From positions 1 to 64,000 of the forward strand of contig DYHH01000021.1 in assembly GCA_020724265.1 (NCBI GenBank): a stretch of 64,000 bases of DNA. The letters run 5' to 3'. The position numbers were made by a program, and so were the translations under genes. Within the stretch, counting starts at the first letter, position 1. Every line of letters begins with the position of its first letter. The DNA is from Melioribacter roseus (GTDB lineage Bacteria; Bacteroidota; Ignavibacteria; Ignavibacteriales; Melioribacteraceae). Under the pieces are notes generated by a model. It was not told the DNA's origin, did not search any database, and saw nothing but the letters and a program-made list of their open reading frames with translations. Below are positions 28,370-38,850 of this stretch, piece after piece.

Positions 28370-28386
28370 ATATCAAGTTAACGAGT

Positions 28387-28422
28387 AACCTTCGAGGACA
28401 CAAAACAGTGACCTCGAAGGTT
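28387..28422 (+). terminator. 11-bp stem hairpin between sucD and ndk
   Basis: AACCTTCGAGG and CCTCGAAGGTT form a perfect stem around a 14-base loop. No T run follows, so this may be a weak terminator or an attenuator/mRNA-stability structure between sucD and ndk. Confidence 0.6.
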
Positions 28423-28456
28423 GCTTGAAGATTACAATAATCAAAGGAGTTTAATA

Positions 28457-28888
28457 GTGAGTAACAGAACATTAGCAATACTAAAACCGGATTGTGTTGA
28501 GAAAAATTTAATCGGTAAAGTAATTACACATATACAGGAAGCCGGTTTCAAAGTGATTGGAATGAAGATGGTAAGATTAACAAAAGATTCCGCCGGCGGT
28601 TTTTACGAAATTCATAAAGAAAGACCATTCTATAATGATTTATTGACGTATATGACAAGCGGTCCATGTGTTCCGATAGCTTTGGAAAAAGAAAACGCCG
28701 TGGAAGATTTCAGAAAATTAATCGGTGCAACTGACCCGTCAAAAGCACAGGACGGTACAATTAGAAAAATGTATGCCGATAACATTGAAAGAAACATTGT
28801 ACATGGTTCCGATTCCGACGAAAATGCTGCAAAAGAAATTTCTCATTTCTTTACAAGAAAAGAATTATTAGAAATAAACGGTTTTTAA
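28457..28888 (+). CDS. ndk: nucleoside diphosphate kinase
   Basis: A 143-residue enzyme that equalises nucleoside triphosphate pools by phospho-histidine transfer. The active-site histidine is H116 in NIVHGSDS. The start is a GTG at 28457 with AAGGAG at 28444-28449. The open frame extends further upstream but includes part of the preceding hairpin, so the earlier start is rejected. Confidence 0.96.
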   Translation: MSNRTLAILKPDCVEKNLIGKVITHIQEAGFKVIGMKMVRLTKDSAGGFYEIHKERPFYNDLLTYMTSGPCVPIALEKENAVEDFRKLIGATDPSKAQDGTIRKMYADNIERNIVHGSDSDENAAKEISHFFTRKELLEINGF

Positions 28889-28912
28889 TTCCGTAAATCC
28901 TAAACTTAAAAA

Positions 28913-30133
28913 ATGACAAAGAAATTGTTAATCTATGCGGCTGTAATTTCAGCCGCATTTTTATTTGTTTACGCTCAAGAAAGCCAGATAAAACTTGGAA
29001 ATGAGATTCTTCTTGAAGAAAAAATCGAGTTGATAAAGAACAAAAGAATTGGTGTTGTTACAAACACTGCAGCAATCCTTTCCGATGGAACTCCTTTTAT
29101 TAATGCGCTTCTTGATACTAAAGAAATGAAAATAGCAGCAATATTTGCTTTAGAACATGGGTTCGAACTTCGCAGCGCTGCCGGTGTTTTAATTGATAAT
29201 TCCGAAGTTGACCAAATAAAAATTCATTCACTTTACGGTTCTACAAAGAAACCTACTCACTCAATGCTTAACGATGTGGATATAATCTTATTTGATATAC
29301 AAGATATCGGAGCAAGGTTTTATACTTATATATCATCATTAAAATATATTTTAGAATCAGCAGGACAGCAAGGAGTGAAAGTAATTGTATTGGATAGACC
29401 AAATCCTCTCGGAGGAATATATGTTGACGGCCCGGTATTGGAAAATGAATTCAAATCTTTTATCGGTATAGATAACTTACCGGTTGTCCACGGAATGACA
29501 ATCGGTGAGTTGGCTCTTTTTTTTAATGATAGAATTGAATACAGAGCCGAATTGGAAATTATTAAAATGCAAAATTGGAATCGAGAATATTTCTGGGATG
29601 ATTTAAATCTACCTTGGGAAAATCCGTCACCGAACATAATGAATTTCGAAACCGTTTTACTTTATCCGGCAACATGTTTTTTTGAAGGAACAAATCTATC
29701 CGAAGGGAGAGGGACATATCTCCCATTTAATGTATTTGGTGCACCGTTTATTGATACAAGTTCGCTGAAAAACGAAATCGAAAAGCAATTAGGTGAAATA
29801 TTTGCGGTGCGTGCAATTGAATTTATCCCGATATCTATTACAGATAAAGCCCCAAATCCAAAATACTTAAATCAAAGCTGCAAAGGTGTTCAAATTATTT
29901 TAAATAATAGAGACAATTACAAACCGGTTGAAACTGCTGTATACTTACTGGACATTGTTCGCAAATTAAATCCGGGTAAGTTCAAGATTAACAAGCATTT
30001 CGATTTACTATGGGGTACGGATAAAGTTAAAAAAAGCATTCTTTCCGGCAAATCACCGGAAAAGATTATTGAGTCTTGGCAGGAAGAATTAAGTATATTT
30101 AAGGAGTTGAGAAAAAATTATTTAATTTATTAA
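28913..30133 (+). CDS. NamZ-like exo-beta-N-acetylmuramidase (DUF1343, GH171)
   Basis: A secreted protein of 406 residues with a signal peptide (1-22, ending VYA). The DUF1343 pattern is clear: RIGVVTNTAAIL (about 45-56), LEHGFELRS (about 82-90), LFDIQDIGARFYTY (about 125-138), VLDRPNPLGG (about 161-170) and VHGMTIGELA. Characterised relatives release MurNAc from the non-reducing end of peptidoglycan fragments, so it probably acts in cell-wall recycling in the periplasm. Start 24 bp after ndk. Confidence 0.9.
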   Translation: MTKKLLIYAAVISAAFLFVYAQESQIKLGNEILLEEKIELIKNKRIGVVTNTAAILSDGTPFINALLDTKEMKIAAIFALEHGFELRSAAGVLIDNSEVDQIKIHSLYGSTKKPTHSMLNDVDIILFDIQDIGARFYTYISSLKYILESAGQQGVKVIVLDRPNPLGGIYVDGPVLENEFKSFIGIDNLPVVHGMTIGELALFFNDRIEYRAELEIIKMQNWNREYFWDDLNLPWENPSPNIMNFETVLLYPATCFFEGTNLSEGRGTYLPFNVFGAPFIDTSSLKNEIEKQLGEIFAVRAIEFIPISITDKAPNPKYLNQSCKGVQIILNNRDNYKPVETAVYLLDIVRKLNPGKFKINKHFDLLWGTDKVKKSILSGKSPEKIIESWQEELSIFKELRKNYLIY

Positions 30134-30142
30134 GGATCAGAT

Positions 30143-31195
30143 ATGAAAAAAATCATAATAACTATTGTAACATTACTATTTATTATTGGATGTGGAAGTG
30201 AAGGCGAAAAAACGGAATCCGCAAAAAAAGGTGATGGAACAATAACCGAAGAAACACCAACTAATTTTGTTGCAGCGGAAGTCAGCAAGGATGAAGCATT
30301 CGATTTAAGTTATCTGTTCCCAACAGGTAAAAAAATAAAATATAAACTTACATCGGTGGTAACATCTAATCAAAAGATTACAGCTGATTCGACAATTGAA
30401 AACGATGTTTCTCAAACAACCGAGTATATTTTTAATTTGGATGCAGAACAGTTGGATGAAGAAGTATCCATGATTGAACTAAATATTGAGTCGATTAAGA
30501 TGAATGCCAATTACAATGGTGAAATAATTAAGTATGATTCAAGAGAAATGAACGATGAAGAAACCAACCGCAGATTTGCCGAGTATTCATCTCTTCCGAA
30601 CAATCAATTCTGGGCTACACTAAATAAAGAAGGCAGGATAATTGATATCGGTAAGACCGAAGGCATAATAAACAGGTATCTGGAAATTCAACAGGCACAG
30701 TCAATAACCGATGATGAAAAGAACCAAATTAATTTGCAACTCAAGGAACAGGTATTACAACCGATTTCTCAAAATTTATTCAAATATTTACCAGGCAGAA
30801 AAACAAAATTAGATTCAACTTGGACTTTAACTTACGGTACCGAAATGGGTCTATATAAATTAACTAATATTGCATCCAGCAGAATTTCCGATATTCTTAA
30901 AGAAAACGATAACCTGATAGCAAAAATTAATACCGATTTAAGCGTAACCTATGAAGGCGACGGTTTTATCAAACAAGGCGATGTATCTTACCAGTTTGAG
31001 AGGCCGAAGATATCCGGCAATGCAATCAGTTATTTTAATTTGGATGAAAGAATAATTGTGAAATCAGAACTAACAACAACAACCGAGATGAATGTGTTTG
31101 TAACCGCAGATAATCCAAATACCGGCAAGGAAACTGCAACAAGAAAAGATATTTCGGTAAATAAAAATTATTTGGAATTGATTAGTGTTGAATAA
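30143..31195 (+). CDS. lipoprotein of unknown function
   Basis: A 350-residue lipoprotein: the signal peptide ends in LLFIIGC (C17), followed by a charged linker (about 18-50). The remainder is rich in beta strands, with repeated T/S-alternating patterns. No enzymatic motif is visible. It resembles uncharacterised periplasmic lipoproteins of DUF6263 type, but this match is only an impression. A GGAT ribosome-binding site precedes the ATG, 9 bp after the muramidase gene, so the two may be co-transcribed. A hairpin terminator follows. Confidence 0.78.
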   Translation: MKKIIITIVTLLFIIGCGSEGEKTESAKKGDGTITEETPTNFVAAEVSKDEAFDLSYLFPTGKKIKYKLTSVVTSNQKITADSTIENDVSQTTEYIFNLDAEQLDEEVSMIELNIESIKMNANYNGEIIKYDSREMNDEETNRRFAEYSSLPNNQFWATLNKEGRIIDIGKTEGIINRYLEIQQAQSITDDEKNQINLQLKEQVLQPISQNLFKYLPGRKTKLDSTWTLTYGTEMGLYKLTNIASSRISDILKENDNLIAKINTDLSVTYEGDGFIKQGDVSYQFERPKISGNAISYFNLDERIIVKSELTTTTEMNVFVTADNPNTGKETATRKDISVNKNYLELISVE

Positions 31196-31213
31196 AAAAT
31201 AATAATTAAAAAG

Positions 31214-31240
31214 TCGGCTGAAAATTTTATTCAGCCGATT
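31214..31240. terminator. bidirectional hairpin terminator
   Basis: TCGGCTGAA and TTCAGCCGA form a 9-bp stem around AATTTTA, with AT-rich flanks. It lies between the convergent lipoprotein and NfeD genes. Confidence 0.82.
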
Positions 31241-31254
31241 TAGATTTTAATAAA

Positions 31255-32571
31255 TTACTTTACTTCTCTAACAACAATTTTCGAACCGGATTCTTTAATT
31301 ACTTCTATCTTCGTTCCTCTTATCAAATAATCTCCTTCTGTAACAACGTCAATTCTTTTATTATCAATTAATGCAGTACCCGATGGACGTAAATCGGTTA
31401 TAGCTTCACCGGTTTTACCAACCAATTCCAAAACTTCAGGTTCGGTAGTATAACCGGAACGAATTAAAATGTTATCCTTCAAAATCAACCTGTTGAAAAA
31501 TGACGTTTTGGGAAGAACTTTCGAGAGAAAGAATGCTGCTACAAATGTTGCAACAAATGCAGAAGCAAGCTGAATCAAAGCACGGGAAACCATACTCCAA
31601 GTTACAATCTGAAAATCAGATAGAAGTCCAAGGAATAAACTTGTAATAACGGCGGCAATACCTAAGAAACCAAAAATCCCGAATCCCGGGACAAGGAATA
31701 TTTCAACAAGAATTAAAATTATACCTACTGCAAAAATTACTATTTCTAACAGCGATACAAGTTCTAAAATTAATCCCGAACCAAAAAATAAAGTTAGAGC
31801 AACTAAAGCTGCTGTACCTGGCAATCCCCAACCTGGAGTTTTTATTTCGGTAAACATGCCCAACATTGCAACCATAATTAGAATTGATGAAACAATCGGA
31901 TGAGAAAGAAATCTTACTACATCTTCACCCCAATTAGTGTCTTCCATAATAATTTCGGCATCCTTAAGATTATATGCTTCAAGAACTTCATCCAATGTTG
32001 CCAGAAGTGTATCCGCCATACCATATTGAAGAGCTTCTTTGGAAGTTAGTGTAAGAAGTTGAGTAGAGTCAACAAGTCCGGGAATAACAACACGTTCATC
32101 AACCATAGCTTCGGCAATATCGGTTCGTCTTCCGGTTCGCTCTGCTGTAGCCCTCATTTCGGAACGCATATATGATTGAGCTTTCTCAGCTTGTTTAGTC
32201 CCGGTTTGATCTACAACTGTTGTTGCTCCCATAGCACCGCCGGGAACCATAACAATATTCTCGCATGAAAGAGCTATTAAGGAACCCGCTGATATTGCAC
32301 GTTTATCAATGAATGCAATAGTTTTAACCTGGCTGTTTATAATCGCATCTTTAATTTGTGTTGCGGCATCAACTCTTCCACCGAAAGTATTGATTCTAAA
32401 AATAATTGCTTCGGCACCGGTAGAATTTGCAGTTGCAACAATTCTTTTAACATAAGGTGCCAATCCTAAATCAATATCTCCTTCTATATCGCCGTAGTAA
32501 ACTTTTTTTGTTTGACCTAAAACCGAAACAGTAAAGAGAAGGATAAGAAATAATATATAAGACCTTCTCAT
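31255..32571 (-). CDS. NfeD-family membrane-bound serine protease (long form)
   Basis: A 438-residue protein: signal peptide (1-19), a ClpP/crotonase-like protease domain (about 24-210) with the ISAGS motif (93-97) and a candidate catalytic lysine near residue 130, four to five membrane helices (about 225-345) and a C-terminal OB-fold NfeD domain (about 370-438). Long NfeD proteins usually work with stomatin/flotillin-type partners in membrane quality control. No stomatin gene is visible nearby. The ribosome-binding site TGAGGT precedes the ATG. Confidence 0.92.
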   Translation of the reverse strand: MRRSYILFLILLFTVSVLGQTKKVYYGDIEGDIDLGLAPYVKRIVATANSTGAEAIIFRINTFGGRVDAATQIKDAIINSQVKTIAFIDKRAISAGSLIALSCENIVMVPGGAMGATTVVDQTGTKQAEKAQSYMRSEMRATAERTGRRTDIAEAMVDERVVIPGLVDSTQLLTLTSKEALQYGMADTLLATLDEVLEAYNLKDAEIIMEDTNWGEDVVRFLSHPIVSSILIMVAMLGMFTEIKTPGWGLPGTAALVALTLFFGSGLILELVSLLEIVIFAVGIILILVEIFLVPGFGIFGFLGIAAVITSLFLGLLSDFQIVTWSMVSRALIQLASAFVATFVAAFFLSKVLPKTSFFNRLILKDNILIRSGYTTEPEVLELVGKTGEAITDLRPSGTALIDNKRIDVVTEGDYLIRGTKIEVIKESGSKIVVREVK

Positions 32572-32582
32572 ATGAACCTCAC

Positions 32583-33473
32583 TTACTTATTAATAAAACT
32601 GTAGTTTAATAATTTATATACAAGTTTTGCGGTTACAAAACTTGAGCTCTCGTGATACTTTGACGGCGCAAGTTCAACAACATCAAAACCAACAATGTTT
32701 TTCTTTTCGCCAATCATTCGGAACAGATTCATCGTTTCATCCCATAACAATCCGCCGGGTTCCGGTGTTCCCGTTGCGGTAATTACGGATGGATCCAAAC
32801 CGTCAACATCAAAAGTTACGTAAACATTTTCTTTTAAGTCATCCAAAACCCTTTGCTGCCAATCTTCACCATGTTTACCGGTTCTAATATCGCGCATGTA
32901 ATAAGTTTTAATTCCGTTTTCTTTTATAAACTTGGATTCTTCGATACATTGTGCTCGAATACCGACTTGTACTATATCTTTTGTAAATTCCGCAACTCTT
33001 GCCATCACTGATGCATGAGAATACTTTGAACCTTCGTATTCATCTCTGAAATCTGAATGAGCATCAATCTGAAGAATTGATAAATTTTCATAAGCTTCAA
33101 AATGGGCTTTTGCCGGTGCCGATGAAAGCGAATGTTCACCACCCAAAGTAACAACAAATTTATTATCCGCTATTAATTCTTTTACTTGTTTATAAATTTT
33201 GTTGATTCCCTTCTTTGTCGACATATCTTTGAATTTTAATTCCGTTAGAGTAGCAATTCCTTTTTCAAAGACTAACTCTCTATCGAATTCTTCATCATAG
33301 AATTCAACATAATGAGAAGCTTTTAGAATTTCTTTCGGACCATTGGCAGTCCCCTTTCCGTAGCTAACAGTCTTCTCAAATGGTGCTGAAAGAATAACAA
33401 TCTTGGAACTATTGTAAGAAGAATATTCATCTTCGATAGCTAAGAAGTTCTTTTTGATTCCGAGTGTTTTCAT
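32583..33473 (-). CDS. speB: agmatinase / arginase-family ureohydrolase
   Basis: A manganese-dependent ureohydrolase of 296 residues, probably converting agmatine to putrescine and urea. All metal-binding motifs are present: GGEHS (about 114-118), DAHSDFRD (about 137-144) and FDVDGLDP (about 214-221). The ribosome-binding site AAGGGAG precedes the ATG at 33473. It lies 11 bp upstream of the NfeD gene. Guanidinobutyrase or formiminoglutamase activity is possible within this family. Confidence 0.88.
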   Translation of the reverse strand: MKTLGIKKNFLAIEDEYSSYNSSKIVILSAPFEKTVSYGKGTANGPKEILKASHYVEFYDEEFDRELVFEKGIATLTELKFKDMSTKKGINKIYKQVKELIADNKFVVTLGGEHSLSSAPAKAHFEAYENLSILQIDAHSDFRDEYEGSKYSHASVMARVAEFTKDIVQVGIRAQCIEESKFIKENGIKTYYMRDIRTGKHGEDWQQRVLDDLKENVYVTFDVDGLDPSVITATGTPEPGGLLWDETMNLFRMIGEKKNIVGFDVVELAPSKYHESSSFVTAKLVYKLLNYSFINK

Positions 33474-33524
33474 GGGCTCCCTTAAAATTATTTAATCTTT
33501 CCAAATTAACTTTGACAATCTAAA

Positions 33525-33650
33525 AACCGTTGAAACGGTTCTTCATGCAGATTTATATTTCGGTAGCCCACGACTTAAGTCGTGGGTTAATCAAAAAACT
33601 TGACAACATCTACCGTTTTAACGGTTTCCTGACTAAACGGTTTTTGTCGA
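33525..33650. repeat. REP-like cluster of palindromes
   Basis: Three palindromes follow in a row: AACCGT-TGAA-ACGGTT at 33525-33540, the 20-bp perfect palindrome CCCACGACTTAAGTCGTGGG at 33567-33586, and ACCGT-TTTA-ACGGT at 33612-33625, followed by another TAAACGGTTTTTGTC. The outer parts (TTGACAA... and ...TTGTCGA) are roughly inverted copies, so the element as a whole is symmetric. It lies between speB and yajC and looks like a REP/BIME-type mobile repeat. Confidence 0.78.
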
Positions 33651-33663
33651 GTGATTTAAAATA

Positions 33664-33693
33664 AAAAAAGAGACTCAAACAAGCCTCTTTTTT
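33664..33693 (-). terminator. terminator downstream of yajC
   Basis: AAAAAAGAG and CTCTTTTTT form a stem around a 12-base loop. On the minus strand it ends in a T run and lies 22 bp after the yajC stop. Confidence 0.8.
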
Positions 33694-33714
33694 CTTCACA
33701 ATAAAATATGAATT

Positions 33715-34026
33715 TTACTCTTTAACTTGTTGAGCAATGCTGCCGATTGCCGAACGTTCCATTTTGATTTTCACATTATTTCCCACATCAATAAGAACTG
33801 TTTTTTCATCGAGTCCGGCTACAGTACCGTGAATTCCTCCACTTGTAATAATCTTATCCCCTTTCTTAACTTCTGATAACATTCTATCTCTTTCTTTAGC
33901 ACGTTTCTGCTGGGGACGTATAATCATAAAATAAAAAATTGCAAAAATAGCACCGAACATAATTAGCGTACTAACCATACTACCGCCGCCTTCCCCTTGA
34001 GGAGCCATAGCAAAAATCCACTCCAT
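33715..34026 (-). CDS. yajC: preprotein translocase accessory subunit YajC
   Basis: A 103-residue membrane protein associated with SecDF. One N-terminal transmembrane helix (about 19-37, ending FYFMIIRPQQKR) is followed by a small cytoplasmic domain (GDKIITSGGIHGTVAGLDE). A textbook AAGGAGG ribosome-binding site precedes the ATG. It directly follows tgt, the common tgt-yajC arrangement. secD and secF are not downstream here. Confidence 0.95.
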   Translation of the reverse strand: MEWIFAMAPQGEGGGSMVSTLIMFGAIFAIFYFMIIRPQQKRAKERDRMLSEVKKGDKIITSGGIHGTVAGLDEKTVLIDVGNNVKIKMERSAIGSIAQQVKE

Positions 34027-35199
<1,173 letters not shown>

Positions 35200-35321
35200 T
35201 TAGTGAGGTGTGAAATTGGAGAATAGAATTTTATGAGCATTATAATAGGTTAAAAAAAAGTTTCTCCTAGTAATATATTTACCATATCGAACAAAGAAGA
35301 TTTTTCAGAAAATAAAATAAT

Positions 35322-36764
35322 CTACACTTCTACTTTTTTCCACTTACCTTTTGTGAACAACCATAGTGTAAATAAACCGACGGAAGTTTCGGCAATAAAA
35401 ATTGCCCAAAATATTCCTGTGTGTTCCAGACCAAGTGTTTTTGACATGAAGTATGCGAGCGGAATTTCAAGTACCCAGAAAAAGAAAAAATTGATTTTAG
35501 TCGGTGTAACTGTATCGCCAGCACCGTTAAAAGCTTGAATTGCCACCATCCACCAACCGTAAACGAAATATGAATAAGAAATTATTTTCATCCACTCACC
35601 GCCGATGGAAATAACTTTTGAATCATCTGTGAAGATCGATACCAACTCTTCACTATAAAAGAAGAATATAAAAGAGACTGCAATTAAAAACAGCATATTC
35701 CAAAAACCGGTTATCCAAACAGAGCGTTCCGCACGGTACGGCATTTTAGCACCGAGATTTTGTCCGACAAGAGTTGCCGCGGCATTGGACATTCCCCATG
35801 CGGGCATCATTGTGAACATCATTATTCGCAAGGCAATTGTAGTACCGGCTACGGCTTCACTTCCATAGTCGGCTATAATTCTTATAATAAATACCCAAGA
35901 GACCATCGCGATGATCATCTGTCCTACACCACCCAAAGAAGTACGAACAATTTTCTTAATCACAGGCCAATTAATTCTGATGTACGCGCTTAGCACTCTT
36001 ATATGCTTACCCCCTCTTAACAAAAGATAAACTTGAGTTAGAACACCAATCCCTCTACCAATAATAGTAGCGATTGCAGCACCTTCGAGACCATAAGCGG
36101 GAATCGGCCCTAATCCAAATATTAAAATGGGATCAAGAATAATATTAAATCCATTTGCAATCCAAAGAACTCGCATAGCAATTGCTGCATCACCGGCACC
36201 GCGGAATATAGCGTTGATAACAAACAAGAGCATGACTACAACATTACCACCGAGCATCCATTGAGCATATTTATAACCATGCTCAAGTACCCATTGATCG
36301 GCGCCCATAAGAGCAAGTAATTCTTTTGAGAAAAATATACCTGCTAAAGCAAAAGGCAATGAAATCAATACACCAATAAAAATTGATTGAACCGCCGTGA
36401 TGCCGGCTTTTTCTTTTTCTTTTTCACCAATACGTCTCGCCACAATAGCCGTTACAGCCATTGCTAAACCCATTGCAATGGAATAGATAAGAAATAGATA
36501 GGTTTCGGTAAGTCCTACAGTAGCAACTGCCGATGCCCCTAGCCTGCCGACAAAATAAATATCGACAACCGCAAAAGTTGATTCCATTATTAACTCAAGA
36601 ATCATCGGAACAGAAAGCAGAAAGATTGCTTTGCCTATTGGAATTTGTGTGTAGTCTGCTTCGCTCCCGCGGACTGCATCTTTTAGTTGCTGCCAAACGG
36701 AATAAGTAAATGGCTGATTTGTTAATTCGCCGGTTTGTTGATTATAATCAGTATCTTCTTTCAA
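35322..36764 (-). CDS. MATE-family efflux transporter
   Basis: A 480-residue polytopic protein with about 12 membrane helices in two homologous halves. Typical of MATE (NorM/DinF) transporters, which export cationic drugs or metabolites using Na+ or H+. The first helix has the family region LSVPMILELIMES (about 49-61), and the halves share the VGQNLGA-type segment (about 337-343 in the second). The start is a TTG at 36764. The substrate cannot be inferred. Confidence 0.92.
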   Translation of the reverse strand: MKEDTDYNQQTGELTNQPFTYSVWQQLKDAVRGSEADYTQIPIGKAIFLLSVPMILELIMESTFAVVDIYFVGRLGASAVATVGLTETYLFLIYSIAMGLAMAVTAIVARRIGEKEKEKAGITAVQSIFIGVLISLPFALAGIFFSKELLALMGADQWVLEHGYKYAQWMLGGNVVVMLLFVINAIFRGAGDAAIAMRVLWIANGFNIILDPILIFGLGPIPAYGLEGAAIATIIGRGIGVLTQVYLLLRGGKHIRVLSAYIRINWPVIKKIVRTSLGGVGQMIIAMVSWVFIIRIIADYGSEAVAGTTIALRIMMFTMMPAWGMSNAAATLVGQNLGAKMPYRAERSVWITGFWNMLFLIAVSFIFFFYSEELVSIFTDDSKVISIGGEWMKIISYSYFVYGWWMVAIQAFNGAGDTVTPTKINFFFFWVLEIPLAYFMSKTLGLEHTGIFWAIFIAETSVGLFTLWLFTKGKWKKVEV

Positions 36765-36803
36765 TATTTTTCCACTTAAAAGAAATGAAATTGTAAATTA
36801 AGA

Positions 36804-37259
36804 TTATTTTTCCGCAAGTTCTTTTAGCTTATTTAAAGCGTTCGGCCACATATCCTTGAACATTTCACTGAATTCATCAGGAATGTTGCCAATTAGTTCA
36901 ACAATTAATTCAGTCACATTATTCATTTCCTTCATTGAATAATTTTCCATAGCTCCGACCCAATCTTTAACAGCATCGCTGGTTGTATCTTCTACTCCAT
37001 TATTAACAAATCCGATATGCTCGATTGATACATATTCATATTCTCTGATTTCTTTAATCCGGCTTACCATTCCGGACATATTACCTTCCGGGTCGGGGCC
37101 CAGGAAATGCATTTTACTTCCTTCGCTCCATTCACCAACGAAGTGCGAACCTTTTGCAAACGGTTCTGTCCATATTCTATATGATTCATCATCGAGCATT
37201 GAGTGCCATACTTGTTCTTTAGGTGCGTTTATGACTATTGAAAAATTTAATTTGTTCAT
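36804..37259 (-). CDS. SRPBCC (START-like) domain protein
   Basis: A 151-residue cytoplasmic protein of the AHSA1/SRPBCC ligand-binding fold. It begins with the typical strand KLNFSIVINAPKEQVWHSML and ends with a long C-terminal helix. No catalytic residues are recognisable. It belongs to a group of five small same-strand genes (two SRPBCC, two PhnB/VOC, one DHFR-fold) that are often found together in this phylum and whose role is unclear. Confidence 0.88.
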   Translation of the reverse strand: MNKLNFSIVINAPKEQVWHSMLDDESYRIWTEPFAKGSHFVGEWSEGSKMHFLGPDPEGNMSGMVSRIKEIREYEYVSIEHIGFVNNGVEDTTSDAVKDWVGAMENYSMKEMNNVTELIVELIGNIPDEFSEMFKDMWPNALNKLKELAEK

Positions 37260-37312
37260 TTAGTCCTCTCTTATTTTTAATAAAATGTTTGCAGATGTAT
37301 TTCTCAAAGATT

Positions 37313-37729
37313 TCAGTTTGCTTCCACATACTTTTTGAAGTTATTTAGAATTGCCTGCCAACCTTCTCTTTGCATCTCAACGGGATTTTCATTTTCAGCA
37401 TCGAAGGTTGTTGTTACTTTTATTTTTCCGTCAACAATTTCAAAAAGAGTTTCTACTTTTCTTCCGTCAAGTAATGTAAAAATAATTTTTTCGTGCTCAA
37501 TCACTTCATCATAAACAGCTTCAAAATTAAAGCCGAAGCTACCATCTTTTGCTTCCATTCTGCTATTGAGTTTGCCGCCTACTCTCAAATCGTTTTCTGC
37601 TTTTGGGCAGCACCAATCATCAGAAGCAAAGTTCCATTTAGTAATATGTTCGGGAGAAGTATAGTAATTCCAAACTTTATTAACATTTGCCGAAACTAAT
37701 ACTTCAATTTTTATTTTTGTGCTATTCAT
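37313..37729 (-). CDS. SRPBCC domain protein, AHSA1 type
   Basis: A 138-residue START-like protein with the family opening KIEVLVSANVNKVWNYYTSPEHITKW and the region FEAVYDEVIEHEKIIFTLLDGR. It ends with GWQAILNNFKKYVE, the usual C-terminal helix. It is 53 bp from the other SRPBCC gene, so the two are likely transcribed together. Function unknown. Confidence 0.89.
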   Translation of the reverse strand: MNSTKIKIEVLVSANVNKVWNYYTSPEHITKWNFASDDWCCPKAENDLRVGGKLNSRMEAKDGSFGFNFEAVYDEVIEHEKIIFTLLDGRKVETLFEIVDGKIKVTTTFDAENENPVEMQREGWQAILNNFKKYVEAN

Positions 37730-37752
37730 AATAATCCTTTCTATTACAATGA

Positions 37753-38832
37753 TTAGTTGTTGCTCGCTTCCTTTAATTCATCAATGATAATTTTTTTCAT
37801 TTGGAGCATTGTATTTGTTGCTTTTTGAGCAATTTCCGGATCTGGATTGGAAAGTAATTCCGGTAAATTTTCCGGGATTATTTGCCAAGAAACTCCATAC
37901 TTATCTTTTAACCATCCGCATTGCTCTGCTTCGGGTACTGCAGTCAAATGATTCCAATAATTATCTATTTCTTCTTGATCAGAACAATTTACAATTAACG
38001 AAATAGCTTCATTGAATGTAAAATTATGAGCTGTTCCGCCATCCATCGCGACAAACCATTGATCGTGAATTTTGAAATCGGTATACATTGTTAATCCTTC
38101 CATATCAGGCTGAATATCCGCCGAATATTTTGCCATTTGTCCTCTTTCAGAATCATCAAACAAAGTCATATAAAAATCGGTAGCTTCTTCTGCTATACCG
38201 TTTACATCACCGACAAATAAAAAGGATGGAATAATAAACGGTCTATCATCTCCTTCGGAATTTGACAAAATTAATTGCCAGGAAACACCAAACTTATCCT
38301 GCACCCAACCATATTTTTCACTGAACGGATATTTTTCTAACGGCATAAGTACAATTCCACCGTCAGATAATTTAGCCCAAGTTGAATCAAGATTTTCTGA
38401 AGCTTTTTCATCCTTCGACGGATCGAAGTTTAAAAAGAATGAAATTGACGGATTAATCTGGAAAAGAGGACCTCCGTTAAGAGCAAGAAATTGAAAACCC
38501 TCTATTTCAAATTCCATTGTTAAAACACTTCCAGCCGGTCGTCCGGAAATCTTAGCGGCTTCTTCTCCATAACGTGCTGTTCTTCCGGTTTTTGAGTTCT
38601 CAAAAATTGATACATAAAAATTCACTGCATCCTCAGCAGTATCATCGAACCATAAACAAGGTATAATTTTTTGTTTATTCATAGTTTCTGTTCCTTCAGT
38701 TGTATAAAAGTCATTATTTAGTTGGATAGTTTCCGATTTCAAATGGGTTTGCGTTGCGAGCAAGAAAATAATTATGAACAAGAAAGAATGGTTTCTTTTA
38801 AATCTGTATCTGATTTGTTTTTCATTATACAT
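37753..38832 (-). CDS. tandem PhnB-like VOC protein with signal-peptide-like N-terminus
   Basis: A 359-residue protein with two PhnB-like (3-demethylubiquinone methyltransferase-type VOC) domains, at about 52-195 and 200-335. Each ends with a GWxxDKFGVSWQ-type motif (GWVQDKFGVSWQ and GWLKDKYGVSWQ). The first 50 residues are unusual: basic residues followed by FLFIIIFLLATQTHLKS, like a signal peptide. An internal ATG at 38682, also preceded by an AAGGA sequence, would give the normal cytoplasmic form. Both starts have plausible ribosome-binding sites. Confidence 0.85.
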   Translation of the reverse strand: MYNEKQIRYRFKRNHSFLFIIIFLLATQTHLKSETIQLNNDFYTTEGTETMNKQKIIPCLWFDDTAEDAVNFYVSIFENSKTGRTARYGEEAAKISGRPAGSVLTMEFEIEGFQFLALNGGPLFQINPSISFFLNFDPSKDEKASENLDSTWAKLSDGGIVLMPLEKYPFSEKYGWVQDKFGVSWQLILSNSEGDDRPFIIPSFLFVGDVNGIAEEATDFYMTLFDDSERGQMAKYSADIQPDMEGLTMYTDFKIHDQWFVAMDGGTAHNFTFNEAISLIVNCSDQEEIDNYWNHLTAVPEAEQCGWLKDKYGVSWQIIPENLPELLSNPDPEIAQKATNTMLQMKKIIIDELKEASNN

Positions 38833-38850
38833 AATGTTTTCCTTCGTTTA

